A stretch of DNA of 64,000 bases from JAJEFO01 sp965209045 (GCA_965209045.1 CBDBPW010000003.1:806001-870000), one strand, 5' to 3'. Shown: positions 51,621-61,453, numbered from the stretch's first letter. Translations and numbers: made by a program. Notes: generated by a model not told the origin, from the letters alone.

Positions 51621-53591
51621 ATGTCAGACGCGGACAGGAACTGGCTTCCGGCGGAGACTGAAAGGAGCGCCACGGGACGCGTCACCTTCGGCGGCTGGCT
51701 CCTGCTGGCCGTCGTGCTCCTCATGGTGGCCAGCCACATCGCGCAGCTGTGGCTGCTCGTCATCCCCTCGGGCCAGTTCAAGGCCCTGCATCTCGGCTTC
51801 GGCCTGGTCGTCGTGTTCCTGATGACCGCGGCGACGACGACAAGGACGTGGCTTCGGTGGACCGTCCGGGTCATGGCAGTCGCGGCGCTGCTGTGCTTCC
51901 TCTACGTGTTCGCGTCATTCGACGCCCTGATCGAAGACAGGATGTTCGGTCCTAACCGGAACGACATCGTCGTCGGATGCACGCTCTTGGTGCTGGCCTT
52001 CGCGGCGGCGGCGCTCAGCTGGGGCTGGATCATTCCGTTGATTGCGTTCGTCGCGCTGGTCTACGGGCTGTTCGGCTACGTGTTCGACAGTCACCTGTTC
52101 TATCACAGCGGCATCACATTTCCCCGGCTGATCTCTTATACGTCCATCCCGTTCTTCCAGGGGCTGCTGGGGGGAATGACCGGCTTCTCCGGTTCGCTCA
52201 TCTTCGTCTTCATGATCTTCGCCGGGCTGCTCAAGTCCACCGGCGGCATCGATTTCATCCTCACCATCTCCAGCCGCCTGAGCGGAAGATCCGCCGGTGG
52301 CCCGGCCAAGGTCGCGGTCCTTGGATCAGGCATGATGGGCATGATCTCGGGCAGCACCGTGGCAAACGTGGCCTCGACGGGAGCGATCACCATTCCGCTG
52401 ATGAAGAGGAACGGGTTCCGGCCGGAGCAGGCCGGCGCCGTCGAGGCCGTGGCGTCCACCGGCGGCCAGTTCATGCCGCCAATCATGGGGCTGACGGCGT
52501 TCCTGATCGTCGGCATGACCGGGATCTCTTACCCAGCAGTGATGGCCGCGGCGCTGCTGCCAGCGCTGATCTACTACGGGAACCTCCTTGTGGCCGTGCA
52601 TTTCGCGGCTGTCAGCACCGGCCTTCGCGGCATCCAGGCCGACGGCGAGGCGGCGGCCCGGCTGCGCATAGGCGCGGAAGTTCGCCAGTACGCCCACCTG
52701 ATCGTCGCATTGGTCATCCTGATCTATCTCCTGACGATCAACGTGCCGCCCGCCCATGCCGGAATCGCCGCCTCGGCCTTCATCGCGGTGACCGAGCTCG
52801 GCAAGCAGCTCTGGCTGCACCGCTGCGACCCGGTGGACGGCATTCGCGCAACCGTCCGGCGCGTGCTCGCCGGGTTCCATGACGGCGTGCGGAACGGCGC
52901 GCAGATCGCGGTGGTCATCGCGGTGATCGGCATCATCGTGGACATGCTCACGGTCACGGGATTCGCGCAGAAGCTGTCGAACATGATCCTCACGCTGGCC
53001 GACAGCAGCCTTTGGGTCCTCCTGCTGCTCGCCGCGCTCTCCTGCCTAGTCTTTGGGCTGGGCATGCCGACGCCTGCCGCCTATTCCATCGTCGCGGTCC
53101 TCGGAGCTCCCGCGCTTGTCGGCTTTGGCATCGACCTCCTGGCCGCGCACATGTTCGTCTTCTTCTACGCCAACATGTCGGCCATCACGCCGCCCGTGGC
53201 GCTTGCGGCGCTGGTCGGGTCGAAGATCGCCGGCGGCGACTATTTCCGCACGGCCCTCAACGCCACGCGGCTGGGACTGCCGGGCTTCATCCTGCCGGTC
53301 CTGTTCATCGTTTCGCCGGAGCTGCTGATGCTCGAAGGAGGCTGGCTGGAGCGCGGCTTCGTGTTCGTCGTCGTGATGGTGCTGTTCGTGGCGCTGAACG
53401 CCGGCCTCTCCGGATCGGCCTTTGCCGCCGGCATGCCGCTGGCCACGCGTGCGGCTTTGATTGTCGCTGCGGGGCTGATGGCCTGGCCCATGGTGACAAC
53501 GCGCCTCGTCGGCGTTGCGCTGGCGGCCGCGGCGTTTGCGGTGGAGTTTCGCCGGGCGGCCTCCGATTCAGACGCCTTCGCGACAACTTGA
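51621..53591 (+). CDS. TRAP transporter fused 4TM/12TM permease (TAXI type)
   Basis: A 656-residue inner-membrane protein of about 16-18 helices. N-terminal 4TM part, then the DctM-like part with SGSLIFVFMIFAGLLKSTGGIDFI, GMISGSTVANVASTGAITIPLMKR and ASTGGQFMPPIMGLTAFLI, and the second half ANMSAITPPVALAALVGSKIAGGD. It works with the TAXI protein upstream. The carried compound is probably related to the amine-oxidase/PrpE genes nearby, but this is not shown by sequence. Confidence 0.93.
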   Translation: MSDADRNWLPAETERSATGRVTFGGWLLLAVVLLMVASHIAQLWLLVIPSGQFKALHLGFGLVVVFLMTAATTTRTWLRWTVRVMAVAALLCFLYVFASFDALIEDRMFGPNRNDIVVGCTLLVLAFAAAALSWGWIIPLIAFVALVYGLFGYVFDSHLFYHSGITFPRLISYTSIPFFQGLLGGMTGFSGSLIFVFMIFAGLLKSTGGIDFILTISSRLSGRSAGGPAKVAVLGSGMMGMISGSTVANVASTGAITIPLMKRNGFRPEQAGAVEAVASTGGQFMPPIMGLTAFLIVGMTGISYPAVMAAALLPALIYYGNLLVAVHFAAVSTGLRGIQADGEAAARLRIGAEVRQYAHLIVALVILIYLLTINVPPAHAGIAASAFIAVTELGKQLWLHRCDPVDGIRATVRRVLAGFHDGVRNGAQIAVVIAVIGIIVDMLTVTGFAQKLSNMILTLADSSLWVLLLLAALSCLVFGLGMPTPAAYSIVAVLGAPALVGFGIDLLAAHMFVFFYANMSAITPPVALAALVGSKIAGGDYFRTALNATRLGLPGFILPVLFIVSPELLMLEGGWLERGFVFVVVMVLFVALNAGLSGSAFAAGMPLATRAALIVAAGLMAWPMVTTRLVGVALAAAAFAVEFRRAASDSDAFATT

Positions 53592-53604
53592 GGGAGCGAG
53601 CAAG

Positions 53605-54492
53605 ATGAGATTCACGATGCTTGGCAGCGGCACGCCTGCCCCTTCGCTCAAGCGCCTCTGCTCCGGATACGTCGCCGAAGTCGGCGACGACCTGATCGTC
53701 TTCGATCACGGCGCCGGCGTTCATCACCGGTTCATCGAGGGGGGATACCGCGCGCGCGACGTCACGCATTTCTTCGCGACCCACTATCACTATGACCACA
53801 TCGCCGACTTCCCGCGGCTCGCGCTGACCAGATGGGATCACGGCCCCGCAGCCCAGGCCCCGTTGAAGGTGTTCGGGCCGGAGCCGCTCGATCACGTCAT
53901 GGACGCGTTCTTCGGACCGAGGGGCGCCTTCTCGATGGACATCGAGTCGCGCTGCACCAGCAAGGCCTCGCTCGGGGTCTACAAGACGCGTGGGGGCACG
54001 CCGCCACGCCCGTGTCCGGCCTTCGACCGGCAGGAGGTCGCCCCGGGCGACGTCATCGAGGGCACGGGCTGGACCATAAGGGTCGGACCGGCGCGCCATG
54101 TCGGCAAGCCGCTGAACGCGCTGTCCTACCGTTTCGAGACCGAGGCGGGCACGATCGTCTATGGCGGCGACTCGGGCGGCATTCACGTACCACTGGCGGA
54201 ATTCGCGAGTGGCGCGGACGTGCTGATCGCCATGAACCACTTCCTGTCAGGCCACGAGCCGTCCGAGGAATACCGCATGGCATCGGGATCACACCTCGAC
54301 AATGCCGAGATCGCGAAACGCGCAGGGGTCGGCATGCTCGTCCTGACCCACCTGCAGCCCGACCTTGACAGGTTCGGGATCAAGGAGGCGATGATCGAGG
54401 AAATGTCCCAAATCTATTCCGGGCCGATCATTGTGGGCGAAGACCTGATGGAAATCCCGATCAGGACGGCGCGACTTGGCGCCGCGGACTGA
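53605..54492 (+). CDS. MBL-fold metallo-hydrolase (RNase Z/AtsA-like)
   Basis: A 295-residue enzyme with start ATG 53605 and GGGAG upstream. The metal motif is THYHYDHIAD (HxHxDH), with later histidines in PARHVGK, MNHFL and LTHLQPD. GSGTPAPSLKRLCSGY at the N-terminus is typical of the RNase Z-like group of small-molecule hydrolases. It is the last gene of the TAXI-TRAP operon, 13 bp after the permease. It may hydrolyse the imported ester, lactone or amide. Confidence 0.88.
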   Translation: MRFTMLGSGTPAPSLKRLCSGYVAEVGDDLIVFDHGAGVHHRFIEGGYRARDVTHFFATHYHYDHIADFPRLALTRWDHGPAAQAPLKVFGPEPLDHVMDAFFGPRGAFSMDIESRCTSKASLGVYKTRGGTPPRPCPAFDRQEVAPGDVIEGTGWTIRVGPARHVGKPLNALSYRFETEAGTIVYGGDSGGIHVPLAEFASGADVLIAMNHFLSGHEPSEEYRMASGSHLDNAEIAKRAGVGMLVLTHLQPDLDRFGIKEAMIEEMSQIYSGPIIVGEDLMEIPIRTARLGAAD

Positions 54493-55227
54493 ACCCGGGA
54501 ACCGGCCGGGAAAGGTCTCATGTCGCCAGAGGAAGCCCGTCGTTGTTCCGACGGCGATGCACGCGCGCATGCCGTCAAGGCCCCCGAACCGGCACGACGC
54601 GACCGCGAAGTCCATCATGTCCCGCAGGAGCCAATGCCGACCCGCACCGGAACTGCCGGGCTGCCCAGGCCGTGCCGCATCACCCGACGCCGGACAGGGT
54701 CGCGCCATGGCGCAGGCGAAGCGCCCGCAGCGTCCGCTGCCGGGCACGCACCGGCGGCTGTGCTGTCGATGGAGCCGGAACGCGGGCCGTCTCCCCGCAA
54801 GAGCCGCTCTCGGTCCGCGTTGGCCACAGACCCGACGTTCCGCCGCCTGCGGCGCGATGGGACAAGGCCCGGATCCCCTGCGTCACGGCACTCGTGATAC
54901 GGACAGCCTGCGCGCGTGCCGGCAGGACGGCCACGCCGAAGGAGGGCGAGACAAACTTCCCGGTGCCGGAGGCGCGGCGCAGCCGCGATCCTGGCCACCG
55001 GAGCGCAGCCAGGGCCGTCAAGGACGCGGTGGTTGCACGGCCCTGCGACAGTGACGTCGACACCGGCCGCCGCAGAAAGCTCCAAGGTCAAGCTCGATGC
55101 CGTCCCGGGTCTGGGCGGGTCATTGATCGTAGCCCTGCCTGGCCTCGCGGCGTCGGGTGCCGTGCGCGTTGCAGGCGGTTCCGCCATGCGCGTCCGACAC
55201 GGGCTTCGAGCGAAACCGGACGGTCGA
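54493..55227. other. Long gap without a recognisable gene
   Basis: About 735 bases of very high GC. Several open frames on both strands, none with family resemblance, ribosome site or plausible codon pattern. No clear terminator or RNA gene seen. It may contain decayed coding sequence. Confidence 0.5.
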
Positions 55228-55767
55228 TCACCAGTAGTCCGGGCGGTGGAACGCATCGACGCAGCGAGACGGACCCGCCAGCGGCTTGAACTCCCGATCG
55301 GTCAAGGACTGGCCAAGCCACCCCTTCGGATGCTTCAGCTTGAACGGCGCCCGGGCGAACCCTTCGGTGATGGGCCGGAATCCCACCTTGGAATAGTAGT
55401 TCGGATCGCCGTAGGTCACCGCGACGTCGACGCCGCACTTCCGCAGGCTGGCGAGGCCGTGGGTCAATAGCCTTTGCCCGATTCCCCTGCGCTGGCGGTC
55501 GGTCGCTACTCCGACCGGGCCCAGCACGAAGACGATCCGGTCGTCCTCTTCGTAGGTCAGCCGAGAGAAGATGATCGCGCCGACCAGGGACCGCTTCTCG
55601 CGTGCGGTGAAGACATGGACATCGGCATCCGCCGTCGTCTCCAGGAGCTTGCGCGTCAAGTCGCGGATCAACGCGCCTTCCTCCGCGCCCTCCGATGCGG
55701 CAAACGTCGCGGCGAGCAGGTCGATGATCCCCTCTTCCTGTCCCTTGAACCCGTTCGACATCTCCAT
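55228..55767 (-). CDS. GNAT-family N-acetyltransferase (YhbS-like)
   Basis: A 179-residue GNAT protein starting at ATG 55767 with GGAG upstream. Acetyl-CoA motif VATDRQRRGIGQRLL, then LTHGLASLRKCG and YYSKVGFRP, as in YhbS/predicted acetyltransferases. The C-terminus WLGQSLTDREF is typical. It lies 163 bp beyond the alpha/beta hydrolase gene on the same strand and may be independent of the Liv operon. Confidence 0.9.
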   Translation of the reverse strand: MEMSNGFKGQEEGIIDLLAATFAASEGAEEGALIRDLTRKLLETTADADVHVFTAREKRSLVGAIIFSRLTYEEDDRIVFVLGPVGVATDRQRRGIGQRLLTHGLASLRKCGVDVAVTYGDPNYYSKVGFRPITEGFARAPFKLKHPKGWLGQSLTDREFKPLAGPSRCVDAFHRPDYW

Positions 55768-55929
55768 GTCACTCTCCGTTCCTTGACACGCACGGGCGCG
55801 CCTGCCCCTTGCCCCGCTGCCTCCAGCCCGACGCGCCGGCCCGGCCGGCGCGAGGTCCGGAATCCTCACGCGCCCTGCAATCCCTGCGACGGCCCCATGC
55901 GGCGTCACCCTCGGCATGTTGCAGCCGCC

Positions 55930-56805
55930 TCACGGCGCCGCGCTGCCGCCGATCAGGGACGCCGCTGCCAGGTGCAGGCGCCGCCCGGGATCCGCCAGGT
56001 CCGTGACGACGTCGAAATGGTTCCGGTCCTCGACCTCCAGGCTCGTCACTGCATGGCCCGCGTCCTGCAGCCTCCCGGCAAAGTCCCGACTCTGGCGCTT
56101 GAACTCGTCCGTTTCCTGTCCGCCCCAAGTGACCAGGAACCTGGCCTCCTCGGGAAACTTCATGCCCAGCGGCGAGTTCCGGCGGGCCGCCGCGGCATCG
56201 AGCCGGAGCCACTCGTTCGGCTTGCAATGGCGCACCGGCTCCAGGTCGTAGAGCCCGCTTGCCAGCACCCCGCCTTTCAGGACGTCGCCCGGCACGCCGG
56301 GGAACGCGCTCCAGTCCGTGGCCAGCGCCATCGCGGCCAGCTGCGCGCCGGCGGACGAGCCGGAGACGAACAGCCGCGCCGGGTCGCCGCCATGCCGGGC
56401 GATGTTCCCGTGAATCCAGGCAACGGCGCGGCGGCACTGCGCGACGATCACGTCAAGGCTGACCTTGGGGGCAAGGCTGTATTCGACGACCGCCGCGCCG
56501 ATCCCGCGACCGGCGAGCGCCTTCGCCATGAAGGCGCTGTCGGTCCGCCCGAGCAGCCGCCAGTAGCCGCCGTGCAGGAAGACCAGGACTGGACTGCCGG
56601 ATCCTGCCGGAAAGTAGTCGATGCGCTCGTCCTCCGAAGGCCCGTAGGCCAGGTCGCGGATCACTTCGCAATCGGCCAGGCATTCCGCGCTGAGTGCGCG
56701 GTAGCGCGCGATCTCGGCTTCAAAGTCCGGTACCGAGGCACGGGCGTCGTACTGGCGCTCCAGCTCTTCCCGATCGAGGTTCCTCCATCCGTCCCGCATG
56801 GTCAC
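55930..56805 (-). CDS. Alpha/beta hydrolase, arylformamidase (AFMID)-like
   Basis: A 291-residue hydrolase. HGGYW (78-82) forms the oxyanion region and GSSAG (149-153) holds the nucleophile S151. A late aspartate and NHFDVV supply the acid and histidine. The HGGYW variant, not HGGGW, is typical of eukaryote-type kynurenine formamidases and related esterases. It overlaps the livF stop by 4 bp. With the 3-hydroxyanthranilate dioxygenase in the same operon, a role in kynurenine-type or amide cleavage is reasonable but unproven. Confidence 0.85.
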   Translation of the reverse strand: MTMRDGWRNLDREELERQYDARASVPDFEAEIARYRALSAECLADCEVIRDLAYGPSEDERIDYFPAGSGSPVLVFLHGGYWRLLGRTDSAFMAKALAGRGIGAAVVEYSLAPKVSLDVIVAQCRRAVAWIHGNIARHGGDPARLFVSGSSAGAQLAAMALATDWSAFPGVPGDVLKGGVLASGLYDLEPVRHCKPNEWLRLDAAAARRNSPLGMKFPEEARFLVTWGGQETDEFKRQSRDFAGRLQDAGHAVTSLEVEDRNHFDVVTDLADPGRRLHLAAASLIGGSAAP

Positions 56806-57500
56806 ACGCCCAGGTAGGTCTCGGCGAAATCCGGCACCGTGCGCATGGCGTCCATGTCACCCGCCCAGGCAACCCTTCCCTTGATCAGCACCGTCGCGTG
56901 ATCGGCGACATTTGCCATCTCGTCGAGGTTCTTGTCGATCACGAGAGTCGTCTGGCCCTGCGCCTTCAGGGCGCCGAGAGTCTTCCAGATGCCCTTGCGG
57001 ATCATCGGCGCGAGACCTTCGGTCGCCTCGTCCAGGATCAGCACCTTCGGGTTCGTCATCAGCGCGCGCCCGATGGCAAGCATCTGCTGTTCGCCGCCCG
57101 AGAGCGAGTTCCCCAGCTGGTCGGTCCGCTCCCTCAGGCGCGGAAAGTGATCAAGCACAAGGTCAAGCGTCCAAAGCCCGAGGCCCGATCGGTTGCTGGC
57201 GGTGCAGATCAGGTTTTCGCGCACGGTCAAGGTCGGGAAGACCTGTCGGCCCTCGGGCACCAGCGCGATTCCCGCCTGGCCGATCTGGTAGGGCTTGAGC
57301 GCCGTGATGTCGCGGCCGGCAAGCCGCACCGAACCCGAGCTGGCGGGCGTCAGACCGCTGATCGCCCGAACGGTCGTGGTCTTGCCCATGCCGTTGCGGC
57401 CCATCATCGCGCCAACCTGGCCTTCGCCCAGTTCCAGGTCTATCCCGAAGAGGACCTTGGAACTGCCATAGCCTGCCTCGATGCCCTCGACCTGCAGCAT
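56802..57500 (-). CDS. livF: Branched-chain amino-acid-type ABC transporter ATPase LivF
   Basis: A 232-residue ATPase. Walker A GRNGMGKTT, Q-loop ALVPEGRQVFP, signature LSGGEQQML and Walker B VLILDEATEGLAP. Start ATG 57500 overlaps the livG stop by one base (TGATG). Fifth gene of the LivKHMGF-type importer. Regulation follows the upstream promoter at about 63.2 kb or 62.1 kb. Confidence 0.94.
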   Translation of the reverse strand: MLQVEGIEAGYGSSKVLFGIDLELGEGQVGAMMGRNGMGKTTTVRAISGLTPASSGSVRLAGRDITALKPYQIGQAGIALVPEGRQVFPTLTVRENLICTASNRSGLGLWTLDLVLDHFPRLRERTDQLGNSLSGGEQQMLAIGRALMTNPKVLILDEATEGLAPMIRKGIWKTLGALKAQGQTTLVIDKNLDEMANVADHATVLIKGRVAWAGDMDAMRTVPDFAETYLGV

Positions 57501-58255
57501 CAGCCCGCCTCCCCGTGGAGCTCGTGATCGCCAAGATAGGCCTCCTGCACGTCCGTGTTCACCCGGATTCTCGCCGGCGTGTCCGAGGCGATTATCTTGC
57601 CGTAGACCAGGACCGAGACCTTGTCGGCAAGGCCGAAGACCACGTCCATGTCATGCTCCACCAGCAGCATGGTGACCGAGTCGCGCAGGTCTTCCAGCAA
57701 GTCCATGATGCGGCGGCTCTCCTCAACGCCCATGCCGGCCGTCGGTTCGTCCAGGAGCAGCAGCTTGGGCCTTGCGGCGAGCGCCATCGCGATCTCGACC
57801 TGCCGCTTCTGTCCGTGGGCAAGGTTGCCGGTCAGCGCGTCGGCCTGGTCGACAAGCCCGACGCGGGCCAGGGTTGCTTCGGCAGCCTCCTGTTCGGCGC
57901 GGTCGGTGGCCGCCAGGCGAAAGAGGCTTCGGGCCTGCCCCGCGACCGACTGCAGCACGAGACAGACGTTCTCTCGCACCGTCATTTCGGGAAACACCGA
58001 GGTGATCTGGAAGCTGCGCACAAGCCCAGCGTGGGGCCTCAGGTGCGTGGGGATCGCCTGTAGATCCTGCCCGTCAAATGTGATGGTGCCGCTCGAGGGC
58101 TGCAGATAGCCCGAAAGCAGCGCGATCAACGTGGTCTTGCCGGCGCCGTTGGGGCCGATCAGCGCATGAATCGTGCCGCGTTCGACCGTCAGCGAGACGT
58201 CGTCAGCGGCCTTGAGCGCACCGAACGACTTGCAAAGGTTGCGGATCTCCAGCAT
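57500..58255 (-). CDS. livG: Branched-chain amino-acid-type ABC transporter ATPase LivG
   Basis: A 251-residue ATPase. Walker A GPNGAGKTT, LVRSFQITSVFPEMTVRENV (the LivG-specific Q-loop region), LAHGQKRQVEIAMAL as signature and LLLLDEPTAGMG as Walker B. The C-terminus VQEAYLG is the family tail. It is 3 bp from livM. Confidence 0.94.
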   Translation of the reverse strand: MLEIRNLCKSFGALKAADDVSLTVERGTIHALIGPNGAGKTTLIALLSGYLQPSSGTITFDGQDLQAIPTHLRPHAGLVRSFQITSVFPEMTVRENVCLVLQSVAGQARSLFRLAATDRAEQEAAEATLARVGLVDQADALTGNLAHGQKRQVEIAMALAARPKLLLLDEPTAGMGVEESRRIMDLLEDLRDSVTMLLVEHDMDVVFGLADKVSVLVYGKIIASDTPARIRVNTDVQEAYLGDHELHGEAG

Positions 58256-58258
58256 CGT

Positions 58259-59257
58259 TCAGCCCCCTCTACGGAAGATCAGGCCGTAAAGGCCCGTCTT
58301 GGCGTAGAGAACCACCAGGATCAGGATCGGCCCGAAGACGAAGCGCCAGTGCTCTGACAGGAGCCCAAGCCCCAGCCCGCGCAGGATCAGTGGCAGGAAC
58401 TCCTCCAGCAGAAGGAACAGGAAGGTGCCCAGCACCGGCCCGACCAGCGTGCCCATGCCGCCGAGGATGACCACGATCATCAGGTCTCCCGAACGGGTCC
58501 AATGCGTCAGCGCCGGACTGACGAACTCGGTATGGTTCGCCGAAAGCGCCCCGGCCAGCCCGGCGCCGACGCCCGCGATCACGAACACCTGCAGCTTGGC
58601 CCAGTAGGCGTTGATCCCGATCGAGGACAGGCGGTCCTGGTTCTGCTTGATGGCGGCCAGCGTGCGCCCGAACTTCGAGCGCACCAGCCAGGTGCAGAAC
58701 CAGAAGAACAGGACGAACCAAGCAAGGCAGAAGTAGTAGAAGCTCATCCGGTCGTTCAGGTCCAGCAGGGGCAGCCTGTTGCGCCCTTCGAACATCATCA
58801 TGCCGTCGTCGCCGCCATACTGTTCGAGCGAGACGAAGAGGAAGAACAGCATCTGCCCGAAGCTGAGCGTGATCATGATGAAGTAGACGCCTCGGGTCCG
58901 GAGCGACAGGGCGCCGACGACCAGCGCGGCCAGCGCCGACAGCGCCAGCGCCAGCGGGATCGCCACGAGGCCGGACAGCGTTCCGGGCAGGCCAATGAAC
59001 GTGGTCCCATCGTAGGCGTGAAATGACAAGATGCCGACCGTGTAGGCGCCGACCCCCAGAAACGCGGCATGGCCGAAGGACACGAGCCCCGTGTAGCCGA
59101 TCAGCAGGTCGAGGCTGACGGCCGCGATGGCAAAGACCACAAGCCGTGTCGCGGTTGAGATCAGGTAGGACGATCCAGTCGCCTGCAACACGAGTGGCAG
59201 GACCAGAAGCGCCGCAAGGCAGGCAAGCAGGAATGGCAGGTGGTGGGTGTATCGCAC
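58259..59257 (-). CDS. livM: Branched-chain amino-acid-type ABC permease LivM
   Basis: A 332-residue permease starting at GTG 59257, one base after the livH stop. LivM signature GYTGLVSFGHAAFLGVGAYT. Loops include GRTLAAIKQNQDRLSSIGINAYWAKLQVFV and GGMGTLVGPVLGTF. About nine hydrophobic segments. Works with LivH. Confidence 0.94.
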   Translation of the reverse strand: MRYTHHLPFLLACLAALLVLPLVLQATGSSYLISTATRLVVFAIAAVSLDLLIGYTGLVSFGHAAFLGVGAYTVGILSFHAYDGTTFIGLPGTLSGLVAIPLALALSALAALVVGALSLRTRGVYFIMITLSFGQMLFFLFVSLEQYGGDDGMMMFEGRNRLPLLDLNDRMSFYYFCLAWFVLFFWFCTWLVRSKFGRTLAAIKQNQDRLSSIGINAYWAKLQVFVIAGVGAGLAGALSANHTEFVSPALTHWTRSGDLMIVVILGGMGTLVGPVLGTFLFLLLEEFLPLILRGLGLGLLSEHWRFVFGPILILVVLYAKTGLYGLIFRRGG

Positions 59258-59258
59258 G

Positions 59259-60182
59259 TCAGACGCTCCGCGCCACCGGGAACAACCCCGTCGGCCTGAA
59301 GACGAGGACCACCACCATCAGGAGATAGATCGACATCGACGACAGGCCTGCCGAAATCCCGCTCGCCGTGGCAGGGTCCAGGAACCGGCCAAGGATGTCG
59401 GGCACGAAGGCGCGGCCCATCGTGTCGACCACACCGACCGTGACCGCGCCCATCATGGCGCCGCGGATTGACCCGATGCCGCCAATCACGACGCACACGA
59501 AGCAGAGGATCAGGAGGTTCTCGCCCATGCCGACCTCGACGGATGTCAGCGGCCCGGCCAGCGCGCCCGCGAACCCCGCGAACATCGCGCCGACGACGAA
59601 GATCAGCGTGTTGAGGCGGTCGATGTTGACCCCGAGCTGCTCAATGGTCTCGCGGTTCGTCGTGCCGGCACGGATCTGCATGCCGACGCGCGTGCGCGCG
59701 ATGATCAGCCAAAGCGCCAGAGCCACTGCCAGCCCCGCGGCGATGATCGCGACACGATAGAGAGGATAGGTCACGCCGCCGGGCAACGTCACCGTCCCAG
59801 ACAGCGACTCCGGCACGTCCATGAACAGCGGCACGCGTCCGAAAAGCATCGTCGTGCCCTCGTTGATGAACAGGATCAGCGCAAATGTCGCCAGGACCTG
59901 GTCCAGGTGATCCCTTGCATGAAGCCGACGAATGATGACGACCTCGATCACCCAGGCCGCGCATGCTACGACCGGAAGGCTCAGGATCAGCGCCAGCAGG
60001 AACGAGCCGGTCGCGCCGCCGATCAACGCCATCGCGTAGGCGCCGATCATGAAGAGCGAGCCGTGCGCCAGGTTGATGATGTTCATGAAGCCGAACACCA
60101 GAGTCAGCCCGGCCGAGACCAGGAAGAGGAACATGCCCAGTTGGACACCGTTGAGCAGTTGCTCGAGGAAAAGCTGCGACAT
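59259..60182 (-). CDS. livH: Branched-chain amino-acid-type ABC permease LivH
   Basis: A 307-residue permease starting at ATG 60182 (MSQLFLEQLLNG). LivH signature FGFMNIINLAHGSLFMIGAY, then GTTNRETIEQLGVNIDRLNTL and GGIGSIRGAMMGA. About eight helices. The gene follows livK after a 98-bp gap that contains a strong hairpin. Confidence 0.94.
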   Translation of the reverse strand: MSQLFLEQLLNGVQLGMFLFLVSAGLTLVFGFMNIINLAHGSLFMIGAYAMALIGGATGSFLLALILSLPVVACAAWVIEVVIIRRLHARDHLDQVLATFALILFINEGTTMLFGRVPLFMDVPESLSGTVTLPGGVTYPLYRVAIIAAGLAVALALWLIIARTRVGMQIRAGTTNRETIEQLGVNIDRLNTLIFVVGAMFAGFAGALAGPLTSVEVGMGENLLILCFVCVVIGGIGSIRGAMMGAVTVGVVDTMGRAFVPDILGRFLDPATASGISAGLSSMSIYLLMVVVLVFRPTGLFPVARSV

Positions 60183-60229
60183 CACGTCCTGACTGTGCTT
60201 CCGGGCCGCCGGACCAGGCGCCTCGATAT

Positions 60230-60257
60230 GCCGGCGCGCCCGCGAGGGCGCGCCGGC
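60230..60257 (-). promoter_or_regulatory. Hairpin between livK and livH
   Basis: A perfect 12-bp GC stem, GCCGGCGCGCCC / GGGCGCGCCGGC, with a 4-base loop. No U-run follows in the direction of transcription (ATATCG instead), so an mRNA-stabilising or differential-expression role is more likely than full termination. Confidence 0.55.
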
Positions 60258-60280
60258 TTGTCCTTCCTCCCGGAGCCTCC

Positions 60281-61453
60281 CTAGTTGAGGGCGCACTCCG
60301 CAGCGTAGGCGTCAGCGTGATTCTCGGCGATGACGCCCGCGGTCTCGTTCACGAACTCCCCGTCACGCTCGACGACGACCCGGGCGTACCAGTTCTGGAT
60401 CGGGTGGTTGTTCGTGTTGAACGCGAACGCGCCGCGAACGGAGTCGAAGTCGGCCGCCTTCAGCGCGGCCCTGAAGCCGTCCATGTCGGCGGTGACCTTG
60501 CCGCCCGTCTTCATGAGCGCGCTGGCGATCAGCTTGGCGGTGTCATAGCCTTGACTGGCGTAAACCGTGGGCGACCGGCCGTATTCCGCCTCGAAACCGG
60601 CGAGGAAGGCCCGGTTGGCGTCGTTGTCGAGATCGTGGTTCCAGTGCGACGAGCTGGACACGCCAACCATGGACTCGCCCACGGCACGCAGGATGTTGAT
60701 GTCCGAAGACGGCGCCGCCAGCACCATCGGCACCTCCTCGTTCATGCCCGCCTGATCGTACTGCTTGGCGAAGTTGATGCCCATCCCGCCAGGCAGGAAC
60801 TGGAAGACCATCTCGGGTTCGGCCGCGCGGATTCTTGCAATCTCGGCCGCGTAGTCGGTCTGGCCAAGCTGGGTGTAGACCTCGCCGACGATCTCGCCCT
60901 CGAAATAGCGCTTGAACCCGGCGATTGCGTCCTTGCCGGCCTGGTAGTTCGGGGCCAGCACGAAGGCGTTGCCGTAGCCCTGCGCCGACGCGTTCAGGCC
61001 CGCGCTTTCGTGCAGGGAGTCGTTCTGCCACGCGACGGCGAAGTAGTTCTCGTGGCAGTTCCTGCCCGCGAACTGCGAGGGAGCCGAATTCGGCGTGACG
61101 TAGAACCGACCGGCGCGCAGCGTCAGGGGCGCGACCACCGGCGAGATGTTCGAGAAGATCACGCCGGTCATGATCTCGACCTCGTCGCGCTCGAGGAAGC
61201 GCTCTGCGATCGCCCGACCGTTCTCCGGCTTCAGGCCGTCGTCCTCGACCAGGACCTCGACCTTGACGCCTCCGAGCATGCCGCCCTCTTCGGCAATGGC
61301 CAGCATGAAACCGTCACGCACGTCCTGGCCCAGGTATCCCGCCGGACCTGAAAGCGTCGTGATCATGCCGATCTTCACCTCCTCCGCCAGCGCCGCCGCG
61401 CAGGTCACGGTTAGAAGAAGTCCGGCCAGTGCATTGATTTTCATGAGTTTCAT
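60281..61453 (-). CDS. livK: ABC transporter substrate-binding protein, LivK-like
   Basis: A 390-residue periplasmic protein, start ATG 61453 with GGGAGA upstream; ATG 61444 is possible. Signal peptide about 1-23 (AAALA). Mature: EEVKIGMITTLSGPAGYLGQDVRDGF, then VIFSNISPVVAPLTLRAG, VTPNSAPSQFAG and VYASQGYDTAKLI. Proteins of this subgroup are often binding proteins for aromatic or amide compounds. The adjacent 3-HAO and AFMID-like genes suggest an anthranilate- or kynurenine-like ligand. Confidence 0.92.
   Translation of the reverse strand: MKLMKINALAGLLLTVTCAAALAEEVKIGMITTLSGPAGYLGQDVRDGFMLAIAEEGGMLGGVKVEVLVEDDGLKPENGRAIAERFLERDEVEIMTGVIFSNISPVVAPLTLRAGRFYVTPNSAPSQFAGRNCHENYFAVAWQNDSLHESAGLNASAQGYGNAFVLAPNYQAGKDAIAGFKRYFEGEIVGEVYTQLGQTDYAAEIARIRAAEPEMVFQFLPGGMGINFAKQYDQAGMNEEVPMVLAAPSSDINILRAVGESMVGVSSSSHWNHDLDNDANRAFLAGFEAEYGRSPTVYASQGYDTAKLIASALMKTGGKVTADMDGFRAALKAADFDSVRGAFAFNTNNHPIQNWYARVVVERDGEFVNETAGVIAENHADAYAAECALN

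Noticed and set aside
54493..55227. Several open frames of 60-250 codons
   Set aside because: None has a good ribosome site, family motif or consistent codon pattern; they overlap one another on both strands.
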